Shown: positions 51,707-59,984, counted from the first letter of the stretch. The stretch is DNA of 64,000 nucleotides from Xanthobacter autotrophicus Py2 (GCA_000017645.1 CP000781.1:4203501-4267500), one strand, 5' to 3'. Translations and numbers: made by a program. Notes: generated by a model from the letters alone, not told the origin.

Positions 51707-52096
51707 ATGGCCCGTGTCACGGTTGAAGATTGCATCGACAAGGTGGACAACCGGTTCGAGCTGGTCCTGCTCGCCGCCCACCGGGCGCGCATGATCTCGT
51801 CCGGCGCCCAGATCACCGTTGATCGCGACAACGACAAGAACCCCGTGGTCGCCCTGCGCGAGATTGCCGACGAGCACGTCGGCCCCGAGGATCTGAAGGA
51901 AGACCTCATCCACTCGCTGCAGAAATACACCGAGGTGGACGAGCCCGAGCCCGAGGCGGTGCCCATGATCGCTTCCGGCGACAGCTCGGGCGGCGAGGAC
52001 AGTGACGTGATGCTCGACCGGATGACCGAGGAAGAGCTGCTCGCCGGCCTTCAGGGCCTCGTGCCCCCGGAGCACACCGACGACGACGAAGGCTGA
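51707..52096 (+). CDS. rpoZ: RNA polymerase omega subunit
   Basis: A 129-residue protein beginning '[33 protein letters not shown]', the omega signature, with '[11 protein letters not shown]' next. The C-terminus is a long acidic tail usual for alphaproteobacteria. Omega helps assemble the beta-prime subunit. A relA/spoT gene often follows rpoZ in this class but is absent here. A good terminator follows. Confidence 0.96.
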   Translation: MARVTVEDCIDKVDNRFELVLLAAHRARMISSGAQITVDRDNDKNPVVALREIADEHVGPEDLKEDLIHSLQKYTEVDEPEPEAVPMIASGDSSGGEDSDVMLDRMTEEELLAGLQGLVPPEHTDDDEG

Positions 52097-52595
52097 TCTG
52101 CCGGGCTGATCGGCCTAGCCGATCATCAGCCGTGCACCCGCGTGCAGTTTGGTGCCATAGCGCTATTCACGGCCGGGCCAGTCCCGGCCGTTTCGTTTTG
52201 CGGGCTGCCAAGTGGGCCGGCGAACAGGGCTGTTGCTCGACCGGGCACGATTAAACCCTCCTCCGCAAGCAGGAGGGAGCAGCTCACCAATTCAAACCGA
52301 TTTAAGCGAACCCGTTGACGGGATTGCAGCTGAGTCCTATGGTCCCCGCCATGCATTGTTCCGGATACGAGATGCTGGGTTTTGGCCCGGTCCTGCGGCG
52401 AATTCCGCGCCCGGTCGACACGGTCGGCCGGGTACTGACGCGCCGTCCGGGACGCTGATTTTACAGGCGCCGCTGCAAAGCCAGCCGTGCCGGTTGTGAA
52501 GCCCCCGATCCGACACGGCGCGATGACCGCAAGGGCCGCACGGTCCTTCTTCACCGCCTGCGGCCGATAGGCCCGTTTCCGTTCCGGATCGTCCC
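52097..52595. other. Gene-free region after rpoZ
   Basis: About 500 bases. It contains the rpoZ terminator and one type A palindromic unit (52255-52280, CCTCCTCCGCAAGCAGGAGG-like). Open frames here have no recognisable protein character. Confidence 0.6.
52170..52199 (+). terminator. Rho-independent terminator of rpoZ
   Basis: A perfect 8-base stem CGGCCGGG / CCCGGCCG with a CCAGT loop is followed by TTTCGTTTT. It lies about 75 bases after the rpoZ stop. Confidence 0.9.
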
Positions 52596-52928
52596 ATGTC
52601 CCATGCCCATTCCCTGACCACCGTCGCCGCCGACGGCGCGGACTTCCATCGCCTCGCTGTGGAGGTCGAGCCCGAGACCAACCTGCTGCTGCGCCTTCTG
52701 GAGCCGTTCGTGATCCACGACGTGCTGCCGTCCCGCGTGGCGTGTGCCGCCACGAGCGATGGCCTCGCGGTGGAGATCGTGTTCGCCGCCTCCGCCGATC
52801 TCGCGCAGCGTCTCCATGGCCGGCTGTCGGTGATGGTGGGGGTGCGCGACGCGGTGCTGTCGCCTGCCGCCCGCGCCGGGGGCGCCGTTGCCTCCGAACA
52901 TCGCACGGCGTCCCACCGCGCCGCCTGA
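52596..52928 (+). CDS. Small ACT-like protein, hypothetical
   Basis: A 110-residue product from an ATG with no strong ribosome site. Residues about 15-85 read like an ACT or ACT-like fold: 'HRLAVEVEPETNLLLRLLEPFV' (strand-helix), 'SRVACAATSDGLAVEIVFAA' (two strands) and 'LAQRLHGRLSVMVGVRDAVL' (helix-strand). Stand-alone ACT proteins sense small molecules such as amino acids. The C-terminal part is low complexity. It sits 10 bases before an AEC transporter, on the same strand. Coding status is likely but not certain. Confidence 0.6.
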   Translation: MSHAHSLTTVAADGADFHRLAVEVEPETNLLLRLLEPFVIHDVLPSRVACAATSDGLAVEIVFAASADLAQRLHGRLSVMVGVRDAVLSPAARAGGAVASEHRTASHRAA

Positions 52929-52938
52929 CGGATCTTCC

Positions 52939-53880
52939 ATGCTGAGCACCCTCGCCGACATCGCCGTCATCGTTCTTCCGGTCTTCGGCATGGTGGCGGT
53001 GGGCTACCTGGCCGCCAAGGTGAAGCTGGTGAGCGAGCGGGCCAGCGACGGGCTGGCCGAATTCGTCTTCAGCCTCGCGGTGCCGGCGCTGATCTTCAAG
53101 ACGCTGAGCGAATCGAGCCTGCCGGAGGCCCAGCCCTGGGGCTACTGGATCTCCTATTTCGCCGGCGCGTTCTTCGCCTTCGGCCTCGCCATGCTGGCGG
53201 CGCGCAGATTGTTCGGCCGCAGCCCGCAGGAGGCGGTGATTCACGGCTTCGCCGCGGGGCAGGCCAACACCGTGTTCGTGGGCGTGCCGCTCATCCTGAA
53301 AGCCTACGGGCCGGAGGGGGCGGTGCCGCTGTTCCTGCTCATCGCCATCCACCTGCCGGTGATGCTGGTGGCTGCCACCGTGCTGATGGAGGGCAGCGCC
53401 GGCTTCTCCCGCGGCACCGCCATGAAGCTGGTGAGGGCGCTGGCGCTCAACCCCATCCTCATCGGCATCTATGCCGGCGCGCTGGGCCGCGTGCTCGGCA
53501 TCCAGGCCACCGGCATTCCCAAGCAGATGGTAGACCTGATCGCCGCCGCCGCCACGCCCTGCGCCCTCATCTCGCTGGGCCTGTCGCTGAAGCGCTACGG
53601 CATGACGGGGGGCGACCTTGCCCCCTCCGCGCTCATCAGCGGGCTGAAGTTGCTGGTGCACCCGGCGGCGGTCTACGGACTCACCTTCCTGTTCCCCATG
53701 CCGGCCGTGTGGGCCGGGGTGGCGGTGCTGTTCGCCGCCATGCCCTCGGGCATCAACGGCTATCTTCTGGCCCAGCGCTACGGCATCGGGGTGGGGGCCT
53801 CCACCAGTGCCGTGTCCATGTCCACCGGGCTTGCGGTGTTCACGGTGGCGCTCTGGCTCTACGTGCTCGGGGTCGGCTGA
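52939..53880 (+). CDS. AEC family transporter (auxin efflux carrier-like)
   Basis: From the ATG at 52939 it has 313 residues with about ten hydrophobic helices. The N-terminal half is 'IVLPVFGMVAVGYLAAKVKLVSERASDGLAEFVFSLAVPALIFKTL' and the C-terminal repeat contains 'NPILIGIYAGALGRVLGI', 'PCALISLGLSLKRYG' and 'AAMPSGINGYLLAQRYG'. Bacterial AEC carriers export malonate, malate or related small acids; the substrate here is unknown. The last 22 bases overlap the convergent gluQRS gene. Confidence 0.9.
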   Translation: MLSTLADIAVIVLPVFGMVAVGYLAAKVKLVSERASDGLAEFVFSLAVPALIFKTLSESSLPEAQPWGYWISYFAGAFFAFGLAMLAARRLFGRSPQEAVIHGFAAGQANTVFVGVPLILKAYGPEGAVPLFLLIAIHLPVMLVAATVLMEGSAGFSRGTAMKLVRALALNPILIGIYAGALGRVLGIQATGIPKQMVDLIAAAATPCALISLGLSLKRYGMTGGDLAPSALISGLKLLVHPAAVYGLTFLFPMPAVWAGVAVLFAAMPSGINGYLLAQRYGIGVGASTSAVSMSTGLAVFTVALWLYVLGVG

Positions 53881-54776
53881 AGCGACAGCCGCCGCAGCAC
53901 ATCCTGCGGGGTGGCGCCGGCGGCGCGCAGGGCGGCAAGGCTGGTGGCGGAATTGCTCTTGGAGAGCTTGTAGCCGCTGTCGTCCAGAATCAGCCGGTGG
54001 TGGTGATAGATCGGCGTCGGCAGGCCCAGCAGGCGTTGCAGCAGCACATGCACCGAGGTGGCGTGATAAAGGTCCATGCCGCGGATGACGTGGGTGATGC
54101 CCTGCGCGGCATCGTCCACCACCACCGAGAGGTGGTAGGAGGTGGGCACGTCCTTGCGGGCCAGCACCACGTCGCCCCAGCGGGCGGCATCGGCCTCCAC
54201 CGTCTTGCGCGGGCCCTCGGGCACGCCCTGCGCCTCCTCCCACGTGAGCGGGCCACCGCCCATGTCGCTCACCGCCGCGATGGAGGCTGCCATGTCCAGC
54301 CGCACCACGAACGGCGCGCCCTGGTCGCGCAGCGCAGCCCGCGCCGCATCGCTCATGGCGGCGCGGGGGAAGGGGTTGAGCGGCGCCCCGTCCGGATCGC
54401 GCGGGGCAGGACGGCCGGTGGCGCTTTCCTGCCCGATCACCGCGCCGGCGATCTCGGACCGGCTCTCGAACGCCGGATAGACCAGCCCCAGGGCTTCGAG
54501 CCGGGCGATGGCAGCGGCATAATCGGCGAAATGGTCCGATTGCCGGCGCACCGGGCCGTCGGGGACGACGCCCAGCCAGGAGAGGTCGTCGAGGATGCCG
54601 CGCGCATATTCCGGGCGACATCGGGTGGTGTCGATGTCCTCCAGGCGTAACAGGAAGGTACCGCCCATGCGCCGCGCCGCCTCCACATTCACCAGCGCCG
54701 AGAAGGCGTGGCCCAGATGCAGCCGGCCGTTGGGGCTGGGCGCGAAGCGGCAGGTGAAGCGCGCGGGATGGGACAT
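53859..54776 (-). CDS. gluQ: Glutamyl-queuosine tRNA(Asp) synthetase (GluQRS)
   Basis: From the ATG at 54776 it has 305 residues; in-frame ATGs at 54791 and 54806 precede it because of a 15-bp repeat. It is a truncated glutamyl-tRNA synthetase without an anticodon-binding domain. The HIGH motif is 'FAPSPNGRLHLGHAFSALVN', the KMSKS-like motif is 'GYKLSKSNSATSL', and 'FLLRLEDIDTTRCRPEY' matches the Glu-binding loop. It attaches glutamate to queuosine in tRNA-Asp. The zinc-site Cys seen in E. coli are not evident, as in many alphaproteobacterial members. Confidence 0.93.
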   Translation of the reverse strand: MSHPARFTCRFAPSPNGRLHLGHAFSALVNVEAARRMGGTFLLRLEDIDTTRCRPEYARGILDDLSWLGVVPDGPVRRQSDHFADYAAAIARLEALGLVYPAFESRSEIAGAVIGQESATGRPAPRDPDGAPLNPFPRAAMSDAARAALRDQGAPFVVRLDMAASIAAVSDMGGGPLTWEEAQGVPEGPRKTVEADAARWGDVVLARKDVPTSYHLSVVVDDAAQGITHVIRGMDLYHATSVHVLLQRLLGLPTPIYHHHRLILDDSGYKLSKSNSATSLAALRAAGATPQDVLRRLSLQPTPST

Positions 54777-54816
54777 GGCCGTGGATGACATGGCGCTGGA
54801 AGGCATGGCGCTAGGA
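54772..54816 (-). repeat. 15-bp repeat at the gluQ start, giving three in-frame ATGs
   Basis: Plus-strand units are 54772-54786 (GACATGGCCGTGGAT), 54787-54801 (GACATGGCGCTGGAA) and 54802-54816 (GGCATGGCGCTAGGA). On the minus strand they encode M-P-S-S-A, M-S-S-T-A and M-S-H-P-A, so each unit supplies a possible start codon. Confidence 0.85.
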
Positions 54817-54817
54817 T

Positions 54818-54890
54818 TAGAGCGTTTTCGCGCGAAGGGGATCCCGGTTCGCGTGAACGAGATGCGTGGACACAGGATTTTCGCGCGCAG
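54818..54890. repeat. Rhizobiales-type interspersed intergenic element
   Basis: The sequence TTAGAGCGTTTTCGCGCGAA, then GGGGATCCCGGTTCGCGTGAA and TTTTCGCGCG, resembles a motif I recall as frequent in Rhizobiales intergenic regions (AGAGCGTTTTC...GAAGTGG...CCGGTTCGCGTGAAG). Only one copy is seen in this window. Confidence 0.5.
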
Positions 54891-54935
54891 TGGGCTGATG
54901 CGCTTGGAACGCGTGTCAGCACGAGGTGGGAGGGA

Positions 54936-55589
54936 ATGATGAGCGAGCCGCACCTGTCCGACCAGCGGGCGTTCGACCGGGCGCTGGACGATCTGCTCGC
55001 CCTCGATCCGCGTCTCGTGCCGCTGGTGGATCTGGCCGGCCGGCCGACCCTGCGCCGGCGCCCGCCGGGCTTTGCGGGGCTCGCGGCGGTGGTGGTGGCG
55101 CAGCAGCTTTCGGTGGCCTCGGCGCGGGCCATCCATGGCCGGCTGGAATCAACCCTCGGCGGCGCGCCAAGCGTGGAGGCCATGCTGGCCGCGACCCCGG
55201 AGGCCCTGCGCGCCGCCGGCCTCTCCGCGCCCAAGATCCGCACCCTCACCGGCATTGCCCGCGCGCTGGCGGAGGGGGCGGTGGACCTCGACGCCGTGGC
55301 CCGCATGGAGGCGGACGCCGCCGCCGAGACACTCACCCGCCTGCCCGGCGTGGGGCTTTGGACCGCCGACATCTACCTGCTGTTCTGCCTCGGCCGGGCC
55401 GATGCCTTTCCCCACGGCGACCTCGCCCTGCAGGTGGCGCTGGGCGAGGCCTTCGACCTGCCGGGGCGCGCGACGCCCCAGGGCCTGCGGGCGGTGGCGG
55501 AGGACTGGCGGCCGCTGCGCGGCGTGGCGGCCCATCTGCTGTGGGCGTATTATGGTGCGCGGCGCACCCGTCAGGGCGCGCCGGCCTGA
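54936..55589 (+). CDS. DNA-3-methyladenine glycosylase II (AlkA-like, HhH-GPD)
   Basis: A 217-residue HhH-GPD protein after a GGGAGGGA site. 'LAAVVVAQQLSVASARAIHGRL' begins the fold. The helix-hairpin-helix and catalytic loop read 'LPGVGLWTADIYLLFCLGRADAFPHGDLAL', with the catalytic Asp in the G-D-L segment. 'YGARRTRQ' ends the domain. It removes alkylated bases from DNA. It lacks the N-terminal domain of E. coli AlkA, as many bacterial members do. Confidence 0.92.
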   Translation: MMSEPHLSDQRAFDRALDDLLALDPRLVPLVDLAGRPTLRRRPPGFAGLAAVVVAQQLSVASARAIHGRLESTLGGAPSVEAMLAATPEALRAAGLSAPKIRTLTGIARALAEGAVDLDAVARMEADAAAETLTRLPGVGLWTADIYLLFCLGRADAFPHGDLALQVALGEAFDLPGRATPQGLRAVAEDWRPLRGVAAHLLWAYYGARRTRQGAPA

Positions 55590-55596
55590 GCGTTTC

Positions 55597-55626
55597 GAAG
55601 CCCACTCATTTGAAGCCCACCCATTG
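55597..55626 (+). repeat. 15-bp direct repeat in the intergenic gap
   Basis: Units at 55597-55611 (GAAGCCCACTCATTT) and 55612-55626 (GAAGCCCACCCATTG) differ at two bases. They lie between the glycosylase stop and the next ATG. Confidence 0.85.
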
Positions 55627-55634
55627 GTAATGCC

Positions 55635-56345
55635 ATGACTTTTCCCAGCGGCTCCTTTCCCCTTGATGGCGTGTCCCTCGACGAGCCGGTGCTCGATGGC
55701 CCGCGCCTGCGCCCCCGCAACGGCGGCGCGCCGGATTGCCTCGTGGTGCTGCTGCACGGCTATGGTGCGGACGGCCGTGACCTCATCGACATCGGCAATG
55801 CCTGGGCGGACCTTCTGCCCGGCGCCATGTTCGTCTCGCCGCACGCGCCCGATCCCTGCGCGGGGGCGCCGGTGGGCCGCCAGTGGTTTCCGCTCACCTT
55901 CCGCGATCCCCATGAACTGACCCTCGGCGCCGAAGGCGCCGCGCCCCTGCTGCGGGACTTCCTCGCCGAGGAACTGGCCAAATACGATCTGCCGCCCTCA
56001 CGCCTCGCTCTGGTGGGCTTCAGCCAGGGGGCGATGATGGCGCTGAAGCTCGGCACCACGGCGCAGGAGGCCCCTGCGGCGGTGGTGGCCTATTCCGGCA
56101 TGTGGGTGGATGCCGGGCGCGGGGATATCCAGCTGTCGGCACGTCCCCCGGTCCTGCTGGTGCACGGCAGCGAGGACGAGGTGATTCCCGCCCAGGCCCT
56201 GTTCGCCTCGGCGCAGGGGCTGTCGGCGGCCGGCGTGCCGGTGGAATGGCATCTGAGCCAGGGCCTCGGCCACGGCATCGACGACGAGGGGCTGTTCCAC
56301 GGCGGGCGGTTCCTCGCCGAGTTCCTGGGCAAGGCGCGCCGCTGA
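55635..56345 (+). CDS. Carboxylesterase/phospholipase of the alpha/beta hydrolase fold
   Basis: A 236-residue protein of the Abhydrolase_2 group (YpfH, acyl-protein thioesterase-like). It has 'LVVLLHGYGADGRDLIDI', the nucleophile elbow 'LVGFSQGAMMAL' (Ser), an acid in 'LLVHGSEDEVIP' and the catalytic His in 'QGLGHGIDDEG'. No signal peptide is visible, so it is cytoplasmic. The substrate is probably a short-chain or acyl ester; the physiological role is unknown. Confidence 0.9.
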   Translation: MTFPSGSFPLDGVSLDEPVLDGPRLRPRNGGAPDCLVVLLHGYGADGRDLIDIGNAWADLLPGAMFVSPHAPDPCAGAPVGRQWFPLTFRDPHELTLGAEGAAPLLRDFLAEELAKYDLPPSRLALVGFSQGAMMALKLGTTAQEAPAAVVAYSGMWVDAGRGDIQLSARPPVLLVHGSEDEVIPAQALFASAQGLSAAGVPVEWHLSQGLGHGIDDEGLFHGGRFLAEFLGKARR

Positions 56346-56347
56346 GC

Positions 56348-56421
56348 ATCAGCCCGCGCGCCATTTGAGCGTAACCCGCTTGGAATCAGCCCGCGCGGCA
56401 TTTGAGCGTAACCCGCTTGGA
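56348..56421 (+). repeat. 37-bp tandem duplication after the esterase gene
   Basis: Copies at 56348-56384 and 56385-56421 differ at one base (C or G at the 14th position). Both begin ATCAGCCCGCGCG and end GTAACCCGCTTGGA. The array lies 3 bases after the esterase stop. Confidence 0.95.
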
Positions 56422-56555
56422 ATCGGTCGAAGACCGAGGCTGACGGTATGAGTCGTCAGGCTCTATCCAACAGCATCCGGGCGTGGTTTGGCCGCGGCTT
56501 CACAAGGATGACACGGAGCATATAGAGTATCGCCCGCGCATCAGGATCGTCAGCG

Positions 56556-57146
56556 ATGATTCGGCTGCGCAGACGAGGAGTTCGGTCCTTGACCACTGCT
56601 TTGTCACCAGGTGCCTGGCCAGCGCTCGTGCTCAACGCGGACTATCGCCCGTTGAGCTACTACCCGCTGTCGGTCTGGAGCTGGCAGGACGCCATCAAGG
56701 CGGTGTTCCTCGATCGCGTGAATATCGTCGAATATTACGACAAGGCGGTGCGAAGTCCGGGCTTCGAGATCCGCCTGCCCAGCGTGGTCTCGCTCCGTAC
56801 TTTCGTGAAGCCCACGCGGCAACCGGCCTTCACCCGCTTCAACGTCTTCCTGCGCGATCGCTTCTCCTGCCAATATTGCGGCTCGCGCGAGGACCTGACA
56901 TTCGATCACCTGATCCCGCGCTCCCGGGGCGGGCAGACCACCTGGGAAAACGTCGTCGCCGCCTGCTCCCCCTGCAACCTGCGCAAGGGCAGCCATATGC
57001 CGGGCGACCTGGGAATGTGGCCGGCGCAGATGCCCTACCAGCCGTCCGTGCACGACCTGCACCAGAACGGCCGCCACTTCCCGCCCAACTACCTGCATGA
57101 AAGCTGGATGGACTATCTGTACTGGGATACCGAGCTGGATCCCTGA
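56556..57146 (+). CDS. HNH endonuclease family protein
   Basis: It is open from the ATG at 56556 (196 residues); a TTG at 56589 placing the start at 'TTALSPGAWPALVLNADYRPLSYYP' is at least as likely. The HNH core is 'RFSCQYCGSREDLTFDHLIPRSRGGQTTWENVVAACSPCNLRKG', with two zinc-ligand Cys pairs, the catalytic D-H, and the final N-x8-C. Such stand-alone HNH proteins with a 'VLNADYRPL' start are common and conserved in bacteria. Their role, possibly in DNA repair or RNA processing, is not settled. Confidence 0.9.
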   Translation: MIRLRRRGVRSLTTALSPGAWPALVLNADYRPLSYYPLSVWSWQDAIKAVFLDRVNIVEYYDKAVRSPGFEIRLPSVVSLRTFVKPTRQPAFTRFNVFLRDRFSCQYCGSREDLTFDHLIPRSRGGQTTWENVVAACSPCNLRKGSHMPGDLGMWPAQMPYQPSVHDLHQNGRHFPPNYLHESWMDYLYWDTELDP

Positions 57147-57167
57147 GAGCGGCGTGACATCCTTACG

Positions 57168-57656
57168 TCAGGCTTTGCGACGGGTTGTCGCGCCGCCAAA
57201 GGCCACCACGGCCAGTCCAGCCGCGATCAACGCATTCCATCCCGCCATGGAAATCCCGAACAGCCGCCATGCCGCCTCGTCACAGCGCGGCACCCGCGCA
57301 CCCTTCAGGGCGGACAGGATGTTGCCGGTCATGACCGGTGCTCCGGTACAGGCGGTAGGGCCGCTCCAGAACTTCCATTCCACGCCGGCGTGGAAGATGG
57401 CGAGGCCCATATTGCCCACCATAGCGACGCCGATAACCCCCAGCAGCACCCGCGCCAGCGTGGTGCGGCCGGAGCGCGCGGCGGCGAAGGCGAGCAGTCC
57501 CAACGGGATGGCGGCATAATAGGGCAGCCGCTGGTCAAGGCAGAGCGGGCAGGGGGCAAGGCCCACCACCAGCTGGAAATACCAGGCCGCTGCCAAAGCG
57601 AGGGCCGATCCGGTCACCAGCAGCAAGGCCGCCGTTTCGTCGAGACGCTGAACCAA
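57168..57656 (-). CDS. DsbB-like disulfide bond formation protein
   Basis: A 162-residue membrane protein with four helices. The first Cys pair is in 'LAPCPLCLDQRLPYYAAIPLG', the DsbB C-x-x-C with a following Arg for quinone binding. The second periplasmic loop has 'SGPTACTGAP' and later 'GARVPRCDEAAW'. It would reoxidise periplasmic DsbA-type thiol oxidases with quinone. No dsbA lies in the window. It is convergent with the HNH gene. Confidence 0.9.
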   Translation of the reverse strand: MVQRLDETAALLLVTGSALALAAAWYFQLVVGLAPCPLCLDQRLPYYAAIPLGLLAFAAARSGRTTLARVLLGVIGVAMVGNMGLAIFHAGVEWKFWSGPTACTGAPVMTGNILSALKGARVPRCDEAAWRLFGISMAGWNALIAAGLAVVAFGGATTRRKA

Positions 57657-57933
57657 GGTGAGCTTCCTGAAAGTGGGCCGGTGAGGCCGTCGTGGGAGCC
57701 CGATAGACCCGCCGCGCGCCCCTGTCCATGAGGCGCCCTGAAGATGACGCGCAAGTGAGCCGGACCCCTGCGGAGGTGCCCGGTCACCTTGGAATGCTTC
57801 TTACTCAGGGGCACCTGTATGGCGCTGCGGTGCAATATGGGGTATAAATTTGCTAGTCGTCTTCGGAGGCATTCGCATTGCGTTTCTCCTTCGCCGGCAT
57901 ATTTTGGTTTTAGCTACACAGATTGCAGCCGAA

Positions 57934-58476
57934 ATGAACGAGATGATCCGCTCCCGCTCCCCCTTCGGTGCCCCCGTCGCGCAGACCGATGCGCAGGACG
58001 AGCCGGTTCTTCCCGTCGCCCAGCTTCGCGACATCAACACCACGCGCCGGACCGGATGCCCGTTCCACGACGTGCGCGAGATGCTGAAGGACGTGGGCCT
58101 GCGCCCCACCCGCCAGCGCCTCGCCCTCGGCTGGCTGCTGTTCGCCAAGGGCGACCGGCACGTGACCGCTGAAATCCTGCACGAGGAAGCCATCAAGGCG
58201 CGCTTCCCGGTGTCGCTCGCCACCGTCTACAACACCCTGCACCAGTTCACCGAGGCGAGCCTGCTGCGGGAAGTGGCGGTGGACGGCTCCAAGACCTATT
58301 TCGACACCAACGCCTCCGACCACCACCATTTCTTCCTTGAGGGCCAGAACGACCTGGTGGACATCCCGGCCCGGGACGTGGCGGTGCAGCTTCTGCCCGA
58401 GCCTCCCGAGGGCTACGAGGTTGCCCGCGTGGACGTGGTGGTGCGCCTGCGCCGCAAGAGCCCCGCGCGCGGCTGA
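57934..58476 (+). CDS. irr: Iron response regulator Irr (Fur family)
   Basis: From the ATG at 57934 it has 180 residues; an ATG at 57943 is also possible. The N-terminal extension contains 'TGCPFHDVREML' with the C42-P43 heme-regulatory motif. The winged helix is 'GLRPTRQRLALGWLLFAKGDRHVTAEILHEEA' and 'SLATVYNTLHQFTEASLLREV'. The His-rich 'ASDHHHFFLEGQNDLVDI' is the second heme/metal site of Irr. Irr controls iron-dependent and heme-synthesis genes in Rhizobiales and is degraded when heme is present. The leader is somewhat AT-rich, but I do not see a clear ICE-type operator. Confidence 0.95.
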   Translation: MNEMIRSRSPFGAPVAQTDAQDEPVLPVAQLRDINTTRRTGCPFHDVREMLKDVGLRPTRQRLALGWLLFAKGDRHVTAEILHEEAIKARFPVSLATVYNTLHQFTEASLLREVAVDGSKTYFDTNASDHHHFFLEGQNDLVDIPARDVAVQLLPEPPEGYEVARVDVVVRLRRKSPARG

Positions 58477-58479
58477 AGC

Positions 58480-58509
58480 GGTCGGGGCTGAGTCGGTCCG
58501 GACTGAGTC
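58480..58509 (+). repeat. 15-bp direct repeat just after irr
   Basis: Units at 58480-58494 (GGTCGGGGCTGAGTC) and 58495-58509 (GGTCCGGACTGAGTC) differ at two bases. They begin four bases after the irr stop. Confidence 0.85.
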
Positions 58510-58544
58510 GCCCCCGGCGGGTTTGGAAGTGACAGATGGATGCG

Positions 58545-58571
58545 ATGCCCCGGCTGGTCCGGGGCATTTTT
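58545..58571 (+). terminator. Rho-independent terminator of irr
   Basis: The 9-base stem ATGCCCCGG / CCGGGGCAT with a CTGGT loop is followed by TTTTTG. It lies about 70 bases after the irr stop. Confidence 0.92.
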
Positions 58572-58733
58572 GTTTCAAGGCGCCGGATCTGCATTCGGTC
58601 CGGCGCTGGTGCTGCAGCGGCAGGCATCCGATTCGGGCGGAGGCCGCGGCGCCTGTCCTGTGCGCTTCCAGCAAGGCCCGCTCTCAGCTCGGTCCGCTTT
58701 CAGCGAGATCGCTATGGCGACCCCGCCCGGTCC

Positions 58734-59984
58734 CTACCGCCCCTGCCGCAGGGCGTTGAGCACGGCGATGGAGGCGTAGCCGTCCGCCGGGGTGATGCCC
58801 ACCTTCTGCTGGAAGCCGCGCACCGCGCGCATGGTATCTGCGCCCACGCGCCCATCGGCGCCCCCGGTGTCGAAGCCGGCCGCCGTGAGGCGCTGCTGCA
58901 CCTCCTGCAGCTCCGCCAGGGTCAGCGCCCGCTCGCCGCCGGGCCAGGAGGCCACGAACGGCCCCTCGCCCATGATTCGGTCGCCCAGGTGCACCACGGC
59001 GAGGGCGTAGTTGGACGAGGGATTGTAGGAGCGCACCGCATAGAAATTGTGGAGCAGCAGCAGCGCGGGACCGCCGGCGCCGCCGGGTAGCCACAGGCGC
59101 GCCGGCTCGTCGTAGCCGGAAAGCGACTGGCCCTCCACCGTCGTCACCCCCAGCTCGCCCCATTGGGCGAGGGGCCGGCGGGTCTTGTTGTCGGCCAGGT
59201 CGGTGTTGAATCCGGCCGGCAGCTTCGCCTCGAAGCCCCACGGCTCGCCGCGGCGGTATTTGCCGCGCTGGACCAGATAGTTGGCGGTGCCGGCGAGGGC
59301 ATCGTCCGGCTTGCCGAAGGGCGAGATGCGGCCGTCGCCGTCGAAGTCCACGCCCATGTTGAGCCAAACCTCGGGCATCCACTGGGTGTGGCCCATGGCC
59401 CCGGCCCACGACCCGCGCATCTCCTGCGGCGTGCCCCAGCCGCGCTCCACGATGACGAGGGCGTTGAGCAGCTCCGCTTCCCAGTATTTGCGCCGACGCG
59501 CATCGCCCCAGGCCAGAGCGGCGAGGGAGGGGAAGACGGGGGTCATGTGCTTGGGATTGTCGAGCACGTCGCCGAACGCGCTCTCCATGCCCCAATAGCC
59601 GAGCATCACCCGGCGATCGACGCCGAACGCCTTCTCGATGCGGTCGAACAGGCCGGCATACTGGCGAGCGCGCTGCTTGCCGGTGGCGATGCGCCAGTCG
59701 GAGACGCGGCGGTTGAGATACTGCCAGCTCTGCTCGGTGAACTCGGCCTGGTTGCGGTCCTGCGCATAGACGCCGGTGTCCGGCTTCAGGCCGTTGAACA
59801 CGCGGTTGTAGGTGGCATCCGAGACGCCGCGCGCGCGGGCTCGGGCGCGGAAGGTCTCCACCCAGCGCGGGAACGGCTGCGCCGCCTGCTGGGCCAGCGC
59901 GGGGGCCGCCGTGAGCAATCCGGCGCCTGCAAGAGAACCCGCAAGTCCGAGGGAAAAGGCGCGGCGGTTCAGGACGAGGGTCAT
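58734..59984 (-). CDS. Lytic murein transglycosylase (MltB-like) with peptidoglycan-binding domain
   Basis: From the ATG at 59984 it has 416 residues. A twin-arginine-like signal ('NRRAFSLGLAGSLAGAGLLTAAPALAQ') starts it. The SLT_2 domain (about 40-330) has 'VMLGYWGMESAFGDVLDNP' with the catalytic Glu, and 'GSWAGAMGHTQWMPEVWLNMGVDFDGDGRIS'. A C-terminal PG_binding_1 domain (about 350-410) reads 'LAELQEVQQRLTAAGFDTGGADGRVGADTMRAVRGFQQ'. It cuts glycan strands in the periplasm. The murI gene for D-glutamate lies just upstream on the same strand. Confidence 0.93.
   Translation of the reverse strand: MTLVLNRRAFSLGLAGSLAGAGLLTAAPALAQQAAQPFPRWVETFRARARARGVSDATYNRVFNGLKPDTGVYAQDRNQAEFTEQSWQYLNRRVSDWRIATGKQRARQYAGLFDRIEKAFGVDRRVMLGYWGMESAFGDVLDNPKHMTPVFPSLAALAWGDARRRKYWEAELLNALVIVERGWGTPQEMRGSWAGAMGHTQWMPEVWLNMGVDFDGDGRISPFGKPDDALAGTANYLVQRGKYRRGEPWGFEAKLPAGFNTDLADNKTRRPLAQWGELGVTTVEGQSLSGYDEPARLWLPGGAGGPALLLLHNFYAVRSYNPSSNYALAVVHLGDRIMGEGPFVASWPGGERALTLAELQEVQQRLTAAGFDTGGADGRVGADTMRAVRGFQQKVGITPADGYASIAVLNALRQGR

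Noticed and set aside
52126..54621. Long minus-strand open frame (831 codons)
   Set aside because: It runs antisense to the AEC transporter and out of frame through gluQRS, and has the Arg/Gly/Pro-rich look of a GC-rich shadow frame.
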